Shown: piece after piece, positions 36,771-46,291 of the stretch
Numbering within the stretch: position 1 is the stretch's first letter
Layout of the letters: every line of letters starts with the position of its first letter
Assembly (NCBI GenBank): GCA_963730305.1
Contig: CAVSRB010000005.1
Span: 1 to 64,000, forward strand
DNA from: CAMYMQ01 sp963730305
GTDB lineage: Bacteria > Pseudomonadota > Alphaproteobacteria > Bin65
Direction: 5' to 3'
DNA: 64,000 nucleotides
Made by a program: the position numbers and the translations under genes
Notes under the pieces: generated by a model
What the model saw: the letters and a program-made list of their open reading frames with translations, nothing else
Told to the model about the DNA's origin: nothing
The model's database searches: none

Positions 36771-37592
36771 ATGCCGCTTGTCTTCGCGGGCGCGTGCAGC
36801 CACGCGCCGGGTATCACCGGCCGGGCCCACATGGCCGACCCCGCCGTGCGCGACGCCTTCTACGAGAACTACGACAAGATGCGCGAGCGGCTGGAGGCGA
36901 CGAAACCGGACGCGCTGATCGTGGTCGGCGCCGAGCATTTCGCCAACTTCTTCATGAACAACATGCCCGCCTTCTGCATGGGCATGGCCGATCATTACGA
37001 GGGCCCGATCGAGGATCCGGACTGGATCGGCATCAAGCCGACCCGGGTGCCCGGCGATCCGGAGCTGTCGCGGCGGCTGATCGAGAACGTCATGCAGGAC
37101 GTCGACGTCGCCTTCGCCCAGGAATGGAAGTTCGACCACGGCATCATCGTGCCGCTGAACTTCCTGACTCCGCGCTACGACCTGCCGATCGTCCCGGTCA
37201 ACATCAACTGCCAGGAGGCGCCGCTGACGCCGCTGCACCGCTGCTGGACCTTCGGCAAGGCGCTGCGCCGGGCCTGCGACGCGATGGACGAGCGGATCGC
37301 CCTGATCGGCACCGGCGGCATCTCGCACTGGCCGTGCACCCCGGATTCGGGCGTGATCAACGAGGCGTGGGACCGCGACTTCCTCGACAAGTTCATCAAC
37401 AACCGCAAGGACGAGCTGCTCGCCTACACGGACGAGGAGGTCTACCGCGACGCCGGCCACGGCGGCTTCGAGATTCGCACCTTCATCACCGTCGCGGCGG
37501 CGACCGAAGGGGCGACCGGCGATCTGATGTTCTACGCGCCGATCCCGATCTTCGCGGTCGGCTGCACCGTGGCGACCATGGCGGTCGCCTGA
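36771..37592 (+). CDS. Class III extradiol ring-cleavage dioxygenase catalytic subunit (LigB-like)
   Basis: A 273-residue LigB-family enzyme. Iron ligands are suggested by His in FAGACSHAPGI and His in VVGAEHFANFFM. The catalytic-base region is GTGGISHWP, and the stretch HGIIVPLNFLTPRYDLPIVPVNINC is a family signature. It opens a catechol ring with oxygen. In this operon the expected substrate is homoprotocatechuate or a close relative. The two-subunit LigAB arrangement differs from the usual single-protein HpaD/HpcB dioxygenases of hpa clusters, so substrate preference could differ. Confidence 0.87.
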   Translation: MPLVFAGACSHAPGITGRAHMADPAVRDAFYENYDKMRERLEATKPDALIVVGAEHFANFFMNNMPAFCMGMADHYEGPIEDPDWIGIKPTRVPGDPELSRRLIENVMQDVDVAFAQEWKFDHGIIVPLNFLTPRYDLPIVPVNINCQEAPLTPLHRCWTFGKALRRACDAMDERIALIGTGGISHWPCTPDSGVINEAWDRDFLDKFINNRKDELLAYTDEEVYRDAGHGGFEIRTFITVAAATEGATGDLMFYAPIPIFAVGCTVATMAVA

Positions 37593-37614
37593 CCGGCGGG
37601 TAGGGGAGACGGCG

Positions 37615-38412
37615 ATGGACGGCGCACGCACGATCGAGGAACAGGCCAACGTGGACCAGGCCAACCGGCCGGCCCATATCGCCGCCGAGGAATGGGCGCT
37701 CAGGGTCGAGCTGGCGGCCTGCTACCGCATCTTCGACCATCTCGGCTGGACCGAGCTGATCTACAACCACATCACCGCCCGGGTGCCGGGGCCGGAGACC
37801 CACTTCCTGATCAACCCGTTCGGGCTGACCTACCGCGAGGTCACCGCCTCGAACCTGCTCAAGATCGACCTCGACGGCAACAAGGTCGACGACAGCCCGT
37901 GGCCGGTGAACCCGGCCGGCTTCGTCATCCACAGCGCGATCCACGGCAACGTGCCCAACGCCCACTGCGTCATGCACACCCACACCACGGCGGGCATGGC
38001 GGTGGCGTGCAAGGAAGACGGGCTCGACTGGAACAATTTCTATTCGGCCCAGATCTACAACCAGGTCGCCTACCACGACTTCGAGGGGATCACCGTCAAT
38101 CCCGACGAGCAGGAACGGCTGCTCGCCAGCATCGGCGACAAGCGGCTCTTGATCCTGCGCAACCACGGCCTGCTGGCCTGGGGCGAGACGATCCCGGAGG
38201 CGCTGGTCCGGCTGTGGACCTTGCAGCGCTCGTGCGAGATCCAGCACGCCGCCGAGACCCTGCCGGGCCGCTCGATCGCGCTGTCCGAGGAGGTCCGCCA
38301 GCAGTGCGCGCGGGTGTCGCTGCAGTTCGACCCGAAATACGGCGGCGGCCGCGACGTGTTCGACGCCCTGCGCCGCACCGTCGACGCCAAGGACCCGTCC
38401 TACCGCAGCTAG
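37615..38412 (+). CDS. Class II aldolase/adducin-family protein
   Basis: A 265-residue protein of the class II aldolase/adducin fold. The zinc His pair is in VMHTHTTAGMAVA and the third His in LRNHGLLAWGET. YNHITARVPGPETHFLINPFGLTYREVTASNLLKID is the conserved N-terminal half. It may split a carboxylated hydroxy acid late in the pathway, or act as a decarboxylase; it is not the HpaI family. Last gene of the plus-strand operon; its end touches the convergent LuxR gene. Confidence 0.83.
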   Translation: MDGARTIEEQANVDQANRPAHIAAEEWALRVELAACYRIFDHLGWTELIYNHITARVPGPETHFLINPFGLTYREVTASNLLKIDLDGNKVDDSPWPVNPAGFVIHSAIHGNVPNAHCVMHTHTTAGMAVACKEDGLDWNNFYSAQIYNQVAYHDFEGITVNPDEQERLLASIGDKRLLILRNHGLLAWGETIPEALVRLWTLQRSCEIQHAAETLPGRSIALSEEVRQQCARVSLQFDPKYGGGRDVFDALRRTVDAKDPSYRS

Positions 38413-39251
38413 CCGGCGTCGCCGCGGGCGAGGCTCGCGCTCCGGCTCAGGCACAACGCGAACAGCTCGTTCAAGGTCGAGATGCCGAGCTTGGCGTAGG
38501 CGCGCTTGCGCAGCGTGGCGACGGTCGGCTCCTTCACCCCCAGGTCGAGCGCGATCCCGGTGCCGGTCTTGCCCAGGAGGGCGAGGGCGCAGACCTCGAC
38601 CTCGCGCGGCGTCAGGCCGGCGCCGAGGTCGCTCACCAGGCGTTCGAGCATGGCCACGGGCGGTGGGGCGGCGGTCGTGGCGCCGGGGGGTTGCAGGGCG
38701 AGGTGGCGGCCGACCAGGGCCGAGATCAGCGGCGCCCTTGCCTGGAAGGCGGCGATGTCGGCCGCGTCGAACTCCCCGGCCGGCTGGTCGCGGTAGAAGT
38801 TGAGCACCCGCCACACCGGGCCGGTATGGTCGATGACCGACAGCCGGTCGATCAGGGCATAGCGCTCGTAGATCTCGCGCCGGTAGGCCGGGTCGGGGAT
38901 CTCGCTGGCGCGCATCCGGGTGACCAGCGGCCCCGACGCCTCGCGGCCCTCGGCGTGGAGCCGGTCGGTGTTGGGATCGAACCGGTAATAGAGCGCAGCC
39001 ATGTAGCGGCGGCCGGCGTCCCTGGCCACGTCGCCGCGTTCGCGGCTGACCGCGGCGGCCAACGCCGGGCGCATGTCGGGCCCGACCCGGAACAGCGACA
39101 GGTGGTCGACGCCGATCGCCCGGTCGACCGCGTCGAGCAGCCGCTCGGCGAAGGCCGGCGTGCCCAGGGCGGCGACGCACGCGCTCCAGCCGCGCCATTC
39201 CGTGGATGTGGCGTCGCCGGGCTTGTCCTCTTTTGGGATGACAGACGGCAT
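38409..39251 (-). CDS. LuxR-family transcriptional regulator
   Basis: A 280-residue protein whose C-terminal 65 residues form a GerE-type helix-turn-helix: LTPREVEVCALALLGKTGTGIALDLGVKEPTVATLRKRAYAKLGISTLNELF. The N-terminal 200 residues have no domain I recognise and could sense a small molecule. Divergent from the PhyH gene at 39303, only 51 bases apart, so that gene is the likely target. Confidence 0.83.
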   Translation of the reverse strand: MPSVIPKEDKPGDATSTEWRGWSACVAALGTPAFAERLLDAVDRAIGVDHLSLFRVGPDMRPALAAAVSRERGDVARDAGRRYMAALYYRFDPNTDRLHAEGREASGPLVTRMRASEIPDPAYRREIYERYALIDRLSVIDHTGPVWRVLNFYRDQPAGEFDAADIAAFQARAPLISALVGRHLALQPPGATTAAPPPVAMLERLVSDLGAGLTPREVEVCALALLGKTGTGIALDLGVKEPTVATLRKRAYAKLGISTLNELFALCLSRSASLARGDAG

Positions 39252-39302
39252 GCGGGGCCGCGGCTACCTTGGGCTCAACGATACGAGACCAGGGAGGCTA
39301 CC

Positions 39303-40277
39303 ATGCCCGCATCCGGTGCAAGAGCCGTTTCGGCGGCCGAGCGTGCGACGTTCGACAAGGACGGCATCGTCTGCCTGCGCGGCGTCATCGACGCGCCGAC
39401 GATCGAGCGGCTGCGCGCCGCGGTCGATCGCGACATCGCCAATCCCGGGCCGAAATACTACGGCTACAAGGGCGACGGCCCCGGCGCCTTCCACGGCAAC
39501 CAGGAGCTCTGGCAGAACGACGCCGATTTCGCCGACTACTGCCTGCATTCCTGCCTGCCCGGGATGGCCGCGCAGTTCTTCGGCGCCGACAAGGTCAACC
39601 TCTATTTCGACCACCTGTTCGTGAAGGAGCCGGGCGCCGACAGCCCGACGCCGTGGCACAACGACCAGCCCTACTGGCCGATCGCCGGTTGGCAGGTGAT
39701 GAGCTTCTGGCTCGCGCTCGACCCGGTCAGCAAGGACAGCGGCGCGGTCGAATACGTCCGCGGCTCGCACAAGTGGGACCGCTGGTTCCAGCCGCGCGGC
39801 TTTTCCGACAGCTCGACCGGGATCAACAGCTACACCCAGAACCCGGACTACGAGCCGATCCCGGACATCGACGCCGACAGAAACGCCTACGATATCGTCT
39901 CCTTCGACATGGCGCCGGGCGACCTGCTCGCCTTCCACGCACTGACGGTGCACGGCGCCGGCGGCAACGCCCGCCGCGACCGGCGCCGGCGGGGCTACGC
40001 CGTGCGCTATGTCGGCGACGACGTGGTCTACGACCCACGGCCGGGCACCAGCGAACTGATGCATGACGCCGGCCTCGCGCCGGGCGGACCGCTCGACGGC
40101 CCGCGCTTCCCCGTCGTCTGGCGGGCCGCGACCCCAGGAGACTGCGGCCCCGAGAGTCCGCGACCCCGGCGAGACTGCGGCGGCCTGACGCTTACCCGCC
40201 ACGGCCTATTGTTGCGTCGCGCACCGGCGCTCGCTACAATGCCGGGCCTCCATCCGCACCGACGATCCACTCCCTGA
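39303..40277 (+). CDS. Phytanoyl-CoA dioxygenase (PhyH) family protein
   Basis: A 324-residue Fe(II)/2-oxoglutarate dioxygenase. The iron site is His-x-Asp in TPWHNDQPYWPIAGWQV and the distal His in FHALTVHGAGGN; EYVRGSHKW is the conserved strand. AGGGAGG before the ATG. The last 50 residues after FPVVWRAA are low-complexity and not family-like, so the true end may have been shifted by a lost upstream stop or a base error. The gene lies 14 bases before a core-MetE gene and was probably transcribed with it. About 35% similar in plan to the PhyH at 30761. Confidence 0.83.
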   Translation: MPASGARAVSAAERATFDKDGIVCLRGVIDAPTIERLRAAVDRDIANPGPKYYGYKGDGPGAFHGNQELWQNDADFADYCLHSCLPGMAAQFFGADKVNLYFDHLFVKEPGADSPTPWHNDQPYWPIAGWQVMSFWLALDPVSKDSGAVEYVRGSHKWDRWFQPRGFSDSSTGINSYTQNPDYEPIPDIDADRNAYDIVSFDMAPGDLLAFHALTVHGAGGNARRDRRRRGYAVRYVGDDVVYDPRPGTSELMHDAGLAPGGPLDGPRFPVVWRAATPGDCGPESPRPRRDCGGLTLTRHGLLLRRAPALATMPGLHPHRRSTP

Positions 40278-40291
40278 CGAGAAGGCGAACC

Positions 40292-41392
40292 ATGACGTTA
40301 CGCAGCAAACCGCCGTTCCGCGCCGACCATGTCGGCAGCCTCCTGCGCCCGCAGCGCCTGACCGAGGCGCGCAAGCAGGCCAAGGCCGGCGAGATCACGG
40401 CCGACGCGCTCAAGGCGGTCGAGGACGACGCCATCCGCGAGGCGGTCGCGCTGCAGGAGAGCGTCGGCCTGCATGCCGTCACCGACGGCGAGTTCCGCCG
40501 CGACTTCTGGCACATCGACTTCCTGTCGGCGATCGACGGGATCGAGACGGTCTATCCCGAGCTGGTCGGCCGCTTCACCACCGACGAGCAGCCGCCGACC
40601 AACAAGGTCTCGGGCAAGGTCAAGCGCAGCAAGGGTATCTTTACCGACCACTTCGCCTTCCTGAAGTCGGTGACCAAGGAGACGCCCAAGATCACCATCC
40701 CGGGCCCGGCGATGATCTACATGCGCCCCGGGCGCGCCGGCATCGACGCCAACGTCTATCCCGACCTCGCGCCGTTCTGGGACGACCTGGTCGCGGCCTA
40801 CCGCGGCGAGGTCGAGGCGCTCTACGACCTCGGCTGCCGCTATCTGCAGATCGACGACGTCAGCTTCGCCTACCTGTGCGACGACAAGATGCGCGCGACC
40901 TACACCGAACGCGGCGACGACCCGGACGACCTGCTGGCGCTCTACGTCGACCTGATCAACCGCGTGGTCGGCGACCGGCCCGACGACTTCACCGTCTCCG
41001 TCCATAGCTGCCGCGGCAACTTCAAGAGCGGCTGGGCGGCGCAGGGCGGCTACGAGCGGGTGGCCGAGACGCTGTTCGGGACGATGAAGGTCGACGGCCT
41101 GTTCCTCGAATACGACAGCGACCGCGCCGGCGGCTTCGAGCCGCTGCGCTTCGTCTCCGACGACAAGCTCGTCGTGCTCGGCCTGGTCACCTCCAAGTCG
41201 TCCGAGATGGAGACCAAGGACGAGATCAAGCGGCGGATCGACGAGGCCACCCAATACGTGCCGCTCGACCGGCTGTGCCTGAGCCCGCAGTGCGGCTTCT
41301 CCAGCACCCACCACGGCAACGCGCTCACCGTCGACGACGAGAAGCGCAAGCTCGCCTTCGTGGTCGAGACCGCCGACGAGGTCTGGGGCTGA
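40292..41392 (+). CDS. Core-MetE methyltransferase, second copy
   Basis: A 366-residue member of the YxjG/YxjH-like MetE C-terminal family, opening FRADHVGSLLRPQRL. The thiol/zinc site is complete: His-x-Cys in SVHSCRGNFKSG, Glu in LEYDSDRAGGF and Cys in LSPQCGFSS. LQIDDVSFAYL is the active-site strand. The folate-binding N-terminal half of MetE is missing, so the methyl donor is open. Directly behind a PhyH dioxygenase; followed by a strong hairpin terminator at 41404. Confidence 0.84.
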   Translation: MTLRSKPPFRADHVGSLLRPQRLTEARKQAKAGEITADALKAVEDDAIREAVALQESVGLHAVTDGEFRRDFWHIDFLSAIDGIETVYPELVGRFTTDEQPPTNKVSGKVKRSKGIFTDHFAFLKSVTKETPKITIPGPAMIYMRPGRAGIDANVYPDLAPFWDDLVAAYRGEVEALYDLGCRYLQIDDVSFAYLCDDKMRATYTERGDDPDDLLALYVDLINRVVGDRPDDFTVSVHSCRGNFKSGWAAQGGYERVAETLFGTMKVDGLFLEYDSDRAGGFEPLRFVSDDKLVVLGLVTSKSSEMETKDEIKRRIDEATQYVPLDRLCLSPQCGFSSTHHGNALTVDDEKRKLAFVVETADEVWG

Positions 41393-41403
41393 TCCCGTAG
41401 CGT

Positions 41404-41430
41404 GAGCGCCCGGCCTGTCGCCGGGCGCTC
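41404..41430 (+). terminator. Strong hairpin terminator after the core-MetE gene
   Basis: GAGCGCCCGGC (41404-41414) pairs perfectly with GCCGGGCGCTC (41420-41430) across CTGTC, an 11-bp stem, followed by a C/T-rich stretch. There is no long T-run, but the position 11 bases after the stop fits transcription end. Confidence 0.7.
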
Positions 41431-41600
41431 CTGCCTTCCCGCCCGATCCCGAACCGGCCGCGTGCGATGCACGGCGGCGCGGCCAGCCATGCGTGCGACA
41501 AACAACCGGTTCCCCCGCGCACACTTTCGGGTTTATGAATATTAGAGAATCGTTATGCTAGGGCCGCGACGAGCGGAGCGCGGCCGCGGAGGGGGCATCT

Positions 41601-44492
41601 GTGTCGACGGCGGGAACCAAAGAAGGCGGCATTGCACGCGACCTCGACACGTCGCCGCCGGTTGCCGACGAGGTCAAGACGACGACCTGCTACATGTGCG
41701 CCTGCCGGTGCGGCATCAAGGTCCACCTGCGCGACGGCAAGATCCGCTACATCCAGGGCAACCGCGACCACCCGGTCAACAAGGGCGTGCTGTGCGCCAA
41801 GGGCTCGGCCGGGATCATGCAGCATTATTCGCCGGCCCGGCTGACCAAGCCGCTCAAGCGCGTCGGCGAGCGGGGCAGCGGCGAGTTCGAGGAGATCGAG
41901 TGGGACGAGGCGCTCGACCTCGCCGTCGGCTGGCTGCGCACGATCCGCGAGAGCGACCCCAAGCAGCTCGCCTTCTTCACCGGCCGCGACCAGAGCCAGT
42001 CGCTGACCGGCTGGTGGGCGCAGCAGTACGGCACGCCCAACTATGCCGCCCATGGCGGCTTCTGCTCGGTCAACATGGCCGCCGCCGGCATCTACACGAT
42101 GGGCGGGGCGTTCTGGGAGTTCGGCGAGCCGGACTGGGGCCGGACCGAGTATTTCATGATGTTCGGCGTCGCCGAGGACCATGACTCGAACCCGATCAAG
42201 ATGGGCCTGAGCACGCTCAAGAAGCGCGGCGCCAAGTTCGTCTCGGTCAACCCGGTCCGCACCGGCTACACGGCGATCGCGGACGAATGGGTCGGCATCC
42301 GGCCGGGCACCGACGGCCTGTTCGTGATGAGCCTGACCCACGAGCTGATCAAGGCGGGCAAGGTCGACGCCGGCTATCTCGCCCGCTACACCAACGCCGG
42401 CTGGCTGGTCGTGCGCAACCCCGGCGGGGCGGACGACGGCCTGTTCCTGCGCGATGACAGCGGCGCGCCACTGGCCTGGGACCGGGAGCGCAACCGGGCG
42501 GTTCCGGCGCTCGATCCCGAGACCATGCCGGCGCTCAAGGGCCAGTACGACGTCGGCGACCGCACCGCGGTGCCCGCGTTCCAGCTTCTCGCCGAGCGCT
42601 ATCTCGACGACCGCTACGCGCCCGACGCGGTGGCCGGCCAGTGCGGCGTCTCCGCCGAGACCATCCGCCGGATCGCGGCCGAACTCGCCCACGCCGCCTT
42701 CGAGCGCGAGGTGGTGATCGAGCAGCCGTGGACCGACGCCTTCGGCCGCAGGCACGAGCGCATGGTCGGCCGACCCGTGTCGATGCACGCGATGCGCGGC
42801 ATCTCGGCCCATTCCAACGGCTTCCACACCTGCCGCTCGATCCACCTGCTCCAGCTCCTGCTGGGCAGCGTCGATTGCCCGGGCGGGTTCCGCTACAAGC
42901 CGCCCTATCCCAAGTCGATCGAGGGGCTGCCGAAGCCGACCGGGCGGTTCCGCGACGTCCACCCCAACACCCCGCTGCCGGGGCCGCACCTGGGCTTCCC
43001 GCGCGGGCCCGAGGACCTGCTGGTCGGCGAGGACGGCACGCCGCGGCGGCTCGACAAGGCCTTCTCCTGGGACGCGCCGCTCGCCGCCCACGGCATGATG
43101 CACACGGTCATCACCAACGCCTGGAAGGGCGACCCGTATCCGATCGACACGCTGTTCATGTACATGGCGAACATGTCGTGGAACTCCGCGATGAACACCG
43201 CCGAGACGATCCGGATGCTGACCGACAGGAATCCGGACACCGGCGAATACAAGATCCCGCGCATCCTCTATTCCGACGCCTACTACTCGGAGATGGTCGC
43301 CTACGCCGACCTGATCCTGCCGGACACGACCTATCTCGAGCGCTGGGACTGCATGTCGATGCTCGACCGGCCGATCAGCCACGCCGACGGCCCGGCCGAC
43401 TCGATCCGCCAGCCGGTGGTCGAGCCCGACCGCGACGTGCGGCCGTTCCAGGACGTGCTGATCGAGCTCGGCGCGCGGCTCGGCCTGCCCGGGCTGGTCG
43501 ACGAGGACGGCGCGCCCCGGTATCCGGGCGGCTACAGCGACTACCTGGCCAACCACGAGCGCAAGCCGGGGATCGGCCCGCTGGCCGGCTGGCGCGGCGC
43601 GGACGGCAGCGAGAGCGGCAAGGGCGCGCCCAACCCGAACCAGATCGACGCCTACGTCGCCAACGGCTGCTTCTGGAAGGGCGAGATCCCGGACGAGGCC
43701 CGCTTCTTCAAGAACGTCAACCGGGCCTATCTCGACTACGCGGTCGGCATGGGCTTCCTCGACAAGGCCGAGCCGATCGTCGCCCAGCTCTATTGCGAGA
43801 CGCTGCAGCGCTTCCGGCTCGCCGCCCGCGGCCACGGCGCGGTCCAGCCGCCCGAGGCGCACCGCGCCCGGATCGAGGCGCATTTCGACCCGCTGCCGCT
43901 GTGGTACGCGCCGTTCGAGGACGGGGCCGAGGGCGTTGCAGGCTATCCGCTCCACGCCGTCACCCAGCGGCCGATGGCGATGTACCATTCCTGGGGCTCG
44001 CAGAATGCCTGGTTGCGCCAGCTCCATTCCCGCAACGTGCTGTTCGTGCCGCGCGCCTGGGCCGAGGGGCAGGGCATCGCCGACGGCGACTGGGTCTGGG
44101 TGTCGAGCCGCAACGGCCGGATTCGGGTCAAGGCCAAGCTGTCCGACGGGGTCAACGCCGATACGGTGTGGACCTGGAACGCGATGGGCAAGCGGCCCGG
44201 CGCCTGGAACCTGTCGGAGGACGCGCCCGAGGCGCACCAGGCCTTCCTGCTCAACAACCTGATCGACGATTTGCTGACCCCGCGGAACGACGGCTATCGC
44301 TATTCCAACAGCGACCCGGTCACCGGCCAGGCGGCCTGGTACGACCTGCGGGTCAAGATCGAGAAGGCCCCGGCGAGCGACGCGGGCGAGATCGCGCCGG
44401 TGATGCCTGCGGTCAAGCGGCCGCCGGGGATGGCGCCGGCGCCGGCCGAATCGAGATATGGCGAGGGCTTCCGGGCGAGGAAGCGCGCATGA
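41601..44492 (+). CDS. soeA: Molybdopterin oxidoreductase catalytic subunit, SoeA-like sulfite dehydrogenase
   Basis: A 963-residue DMSO-reductase-family protein. The [4Fe-4S] ligands are Cys30, Cys33, Cys37 and Cys65 (CYMCACRC ... VNKGVLCAKGS). Cys155 in GGFCSVNMAA is a candidate molybdenum ligand. Molybdopterin-binding segments and the C-terminal LNGRIRVKAKLSDGVN-type domain follow. No Tat signal is visible, matching the cytoplasm-facing SoeABC complexes that oxidise sulfite to sulfate. The GTG start follows GGAGGGGG. Formate or another substrate is possible, but the accompanying SoeB and SoeC homologues favour sulfite. There is no in-frame TGA. Confidence 0.8.
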   Translation: MSTAGTKEGGIARDLDTSPPVADEVKTTTCYMCACRCGIKVHLRDGKIRYIQGNRDHPVNKGVLCAKGSAGIMQHYSPARLTKPLKRVGERGSGEFEEIEWDEALDLAVGWLRTIRESDPKQLAFFTGRDQSQSLTGWWAQQYGTPNYAAHGGFCSVNMAAAGIYTMGGAFWEFGEPDWGRTEYFMMFGVAEDHDSNPIKMGLSTLKKRGAKFVSVNPVRTGYTAIADEWVGIRPGTDGLFVMSLTHELIKAGKVDAGYLARYTNAGWLVVRNPGGADDGLFLRDDSGAPLAWDRERNRAVPALDPETMPALKGQYDVGDRTAVPAFQLLAERYLDDRYAPDAVAGQCGVSAETIRRIAAELAHAAFEREVVIEQPWTDAFGRRHERMVGRPVSMHAMRGISAHSNGFHTCRSIHLLQLLLGSVDCPGGFRYKPPYPKSIEGLPKPTGRFRDVHPNTPLPGPHLGFPRGPEDLLVGEDGTPRRLDKAFSWDAPLAAHGMMHTVITNAWKGDPYPIDTLFMYMANMSWNSAMNTAETIRMLTDRNPDTGEYKIPRILYSDAYYSEMVAYADLILPDTTYLERWDCMSMLDRPISHADGPADSIRQPVVEPDRDVRPFQDVLIELGARLGLPGLVDEDGAPRYPGGYSDYLANHERKPGIGPLAGWRGADGSESGKGAPNPNQIDAYVANGCFWKGEIPDEARFFKNVNRAYLDYAVGMGFLDKAEPIVAQLYCETLQRFRLAARGHGAVQPPEAHRARIEAHFDPLPLWYAPFEDGAEGVAGYPLHAVTQRPMAMYHSWGSQNAWLRQLHSRNVLFVPRAWAEGQGIADGDWVWVSSRNGRIRVKAKLSDGVNADTVWTWNAMGKRPGAWNLSEDAPEAHQAFLLNNLIDDLLTPRNDGYRYSNSDPVTGQAAWYDLRVKIEKAPASDAGEIAPVMPAVKRPPGMAPAPAESRYGEGFRARKRA

Positions 44493-45247
44493 CCAGCCTG
44501 CCCAAGCGTCCGTCGGCGAAGAAGCTCGGCCTGGTCATCGACCTCGACACCTGCGTCGGCTGTCACGCCTGCGTGGTCAACTGCAAGGAATGGAACACCG
44601 GCGGCTACCCCGCGCCGCTGACCGACCAGAACCCCTACGGCAAGGACGTCAGCGGCGCCTGGCTCAACCGGGTCCACACCTTTGAGGTGGGAGCGGGCTC
44701 GGCGGGGCAGGGCGAGACCGGGCGCACGGTCCACTTCCCCAAGTCCTGCCTGCATTGCGATGAGCCGCTGTGCGTCACCGTGTGCCCGACCGGCGCGTCC
44801 TACAAGCGCGACGAGGACGGCATCGTCCTGGTCGACGAGGACCGCTGCATGGGCTGCGGGCTGTGCGCCTGGGGCTGCCCCTACGGCGCCCGCGAGATGG
44901 ACATGGGCGTCGGCGTGATGAAGAAGTGCACCCTGTGCATCGACCGCATCTACAACGAGAACCTCGACGAGGTCGACCGGGTGCCGGCCTGCGTCGCCAC
45001 CTGCCCGGCGAGCGCCCGCCACTTCGGCGACCTGGGCGATCCCGATTCGGACGTCTCCAAGCTGGTCGCCGAGCGCGGCGGCTACGACCTGATGCCCGAG
45101 CAGGGCTACAAGCCGACCAACAAGTACCTGCCGCCGCGCCCGCGCCGCGACGCCGCCAGCGCCGGTGCGGCGCCCGAGCGGCTCGACGCCGCGGCGCCCG
45201 AGGGCGGCTTCCTCGGCTGGGTCGACAAGCTGCTGAGCGCGGTCTGA
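44489..45247 (+). CDS. soeB: Iron-sulfur electron-transfer subunit, SoeB-like
   Basis: A 252-residue protein with four [4Fe-4S] ferredoxin-type cluster motifs: CVGCHACVVNC, CLHCDEPLCVTVC, CMGCGLCAWGC, and CTLC followed later by CVATC. It carries electrons from the molybdenum subunit to the membrane subunit. ATGA overlap with soeA. The C-terminal tail is Ala/Arg-rich with a hydrophobic end. Confidence 0.86.
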   Translation: MTSLPKRPSAKKLGLVIDLDTCVGCHACVVNCKEWNTGGYPAPLTDQNPYGKDVSGAWLNRVHTFEVGAGSAGQGETGRTVHFPKSCLHCDEPLCVTVCPTGASYKRDEDGIVLVDEDRCMGCGLCAWGCPYGAREMDMGVGVMKKCTLCIDRIYNENLDEVDRVPACVATCPASARHFGDLGDPDSDVSKLVAERGGYDLMPEQGYKPTNKYLPPRPRRDAASAGAAPERLDAAAPEGGFLGWVDKLLSAV

Positions 45248-45250
45248 GCC

Positions 45251-46198
45251 ATGCATCCCGCCTATTCCGTCATCTTCTTCACCACCGCCTCGGGCGCCGG
45301 CTTCGGCCTGCTCGCGCTGCTCGGCGTGCTCGGCCCGTTCGCCCTGGTGCCGGGCGACCGCTGGTTCGGCCTGGTCGCGCTGTTCGTCGCCTTCGCGCTC
45401 GCCGTCGGTGGGCTGCTCTCGTCGACCTTGCACCTGCGGCGTCCGGCGCGGGCCCGCTACGCCTTCTCGCAGTGGCGCTCGTCGTGGCTGTCGCGCGAAG
45501 GGGTCGCCTCGGTCGCGACCCTGCTCGTCGCCGCCGTGTTCGCCGTCGGCTGGGTCTTCTTCGAGGCGACCGCCGGCTGGTGGACCGTGGCCGGCCTGCT
45601 CGCCGCGCTCGGCGCGCTGGTCACGGTGGCCTCGACCGGCATGATCTACGCCGCGCTCAAGCCGATCCGCCAGTGGCGCGACCCGCTCGTGGTGCCGGTC
45701 TACCTGCTGCTCGCGCTCGCGACCGGCGCGGTCTGGCTCGACGCGGTGACGATCTCGCTCGCCGGCGCCGACGCCGCGGTCAGCCTGGGCACGATCGTGG
45801 TGCTGGTGGTCGCCTGGGGCTTCAAGCTCGCCTACTGGCGGCGCATCGACCGGGGGCGATCGAAGAGCACGCCCGAGAGCGCGACCGGGCTGGGCAGCCT
45901 GGGTCCGGTCCGCCTGCTGATGGCGCCGCATACCGAAGAGAACTACCTGATGCGCGAGATGGGCTTCAGCGTCGCCCGCAAGCACGCGGTCAAGCTGCGC
46001 GTGATCGCGGTGATCTTCGGCCTGGTCGTGCCGGTGCCGCTGGTCGTCGCCGGCTGGCAGGCGCCGGCGGCGGTCGCCGCGATCTGCGCGATCCTGGCCG
46101 CGGTGATCGCCACCGCGGGGGCGCTGGTCGAGCGCTGGCTGTTCTTCGCCGAGGCCCGCCACACGGTGACGCTCTACTACGGCGGGCGCGACGGCTGA
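45251..46198 (+). CDS. soeC: Membrane anchor subunit, SoeC/DmsC-like
   Basis: A 315-residue DmsC-family integral membrane protein with about eight helices (IFFTTASGAGFGLLALLGVLG at the start, STLHLRRPARARYAFSQWRSSWLSREG in the first loop). It passes electrons to the quinone pool. It starts 3 bases after soeB. The three genes form one operon, and an ArsR regulator follows 93 bases later. Confidence 0.86.
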   Translation: MHPAYSVIFFTTASGAGFGLLALLGVLGPFALVPGDRWFGLVALFVAFALAVGGLLSSTLHLRRPARARYAFSQWRSSWLSREGVASVATLLVAAVFAVGWVFFEATAGWWTVAGLLAALGALVTVASTGMIYAALKPIRQWRDPLVVPVYLLLALATGAVWLDAVTISLAGADAAVSLGTIVVLVVAWGFKLAYWRRIDRGRSKSTPESATGLGSLGPVRLLMAPHTEENYLMREMGFSVARKHAVKLRVIAVIFGLVVPVPLVVAGWQAPAAVAAICAILAAVIATAGALVERWLFFAEARHTVTLYYGGRDG

Positions 46199-46291
46199 GC
46201 GCAGCCGGGCCCGCCTGCTTGTTGTCGCGTCCGGCCCGCAAAGGCCGTATAAGATTGAAAACCTGTTGTTCGGAGGCAGTCGGGTCCCCGC

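Noticed and set aside
41601..44492. Selenocysteine in the molybdopterin oxidoreductase
   Set aside because: There is no in-frame TGA; the candidate molybdenum ligand is an ordinary Cys codon.
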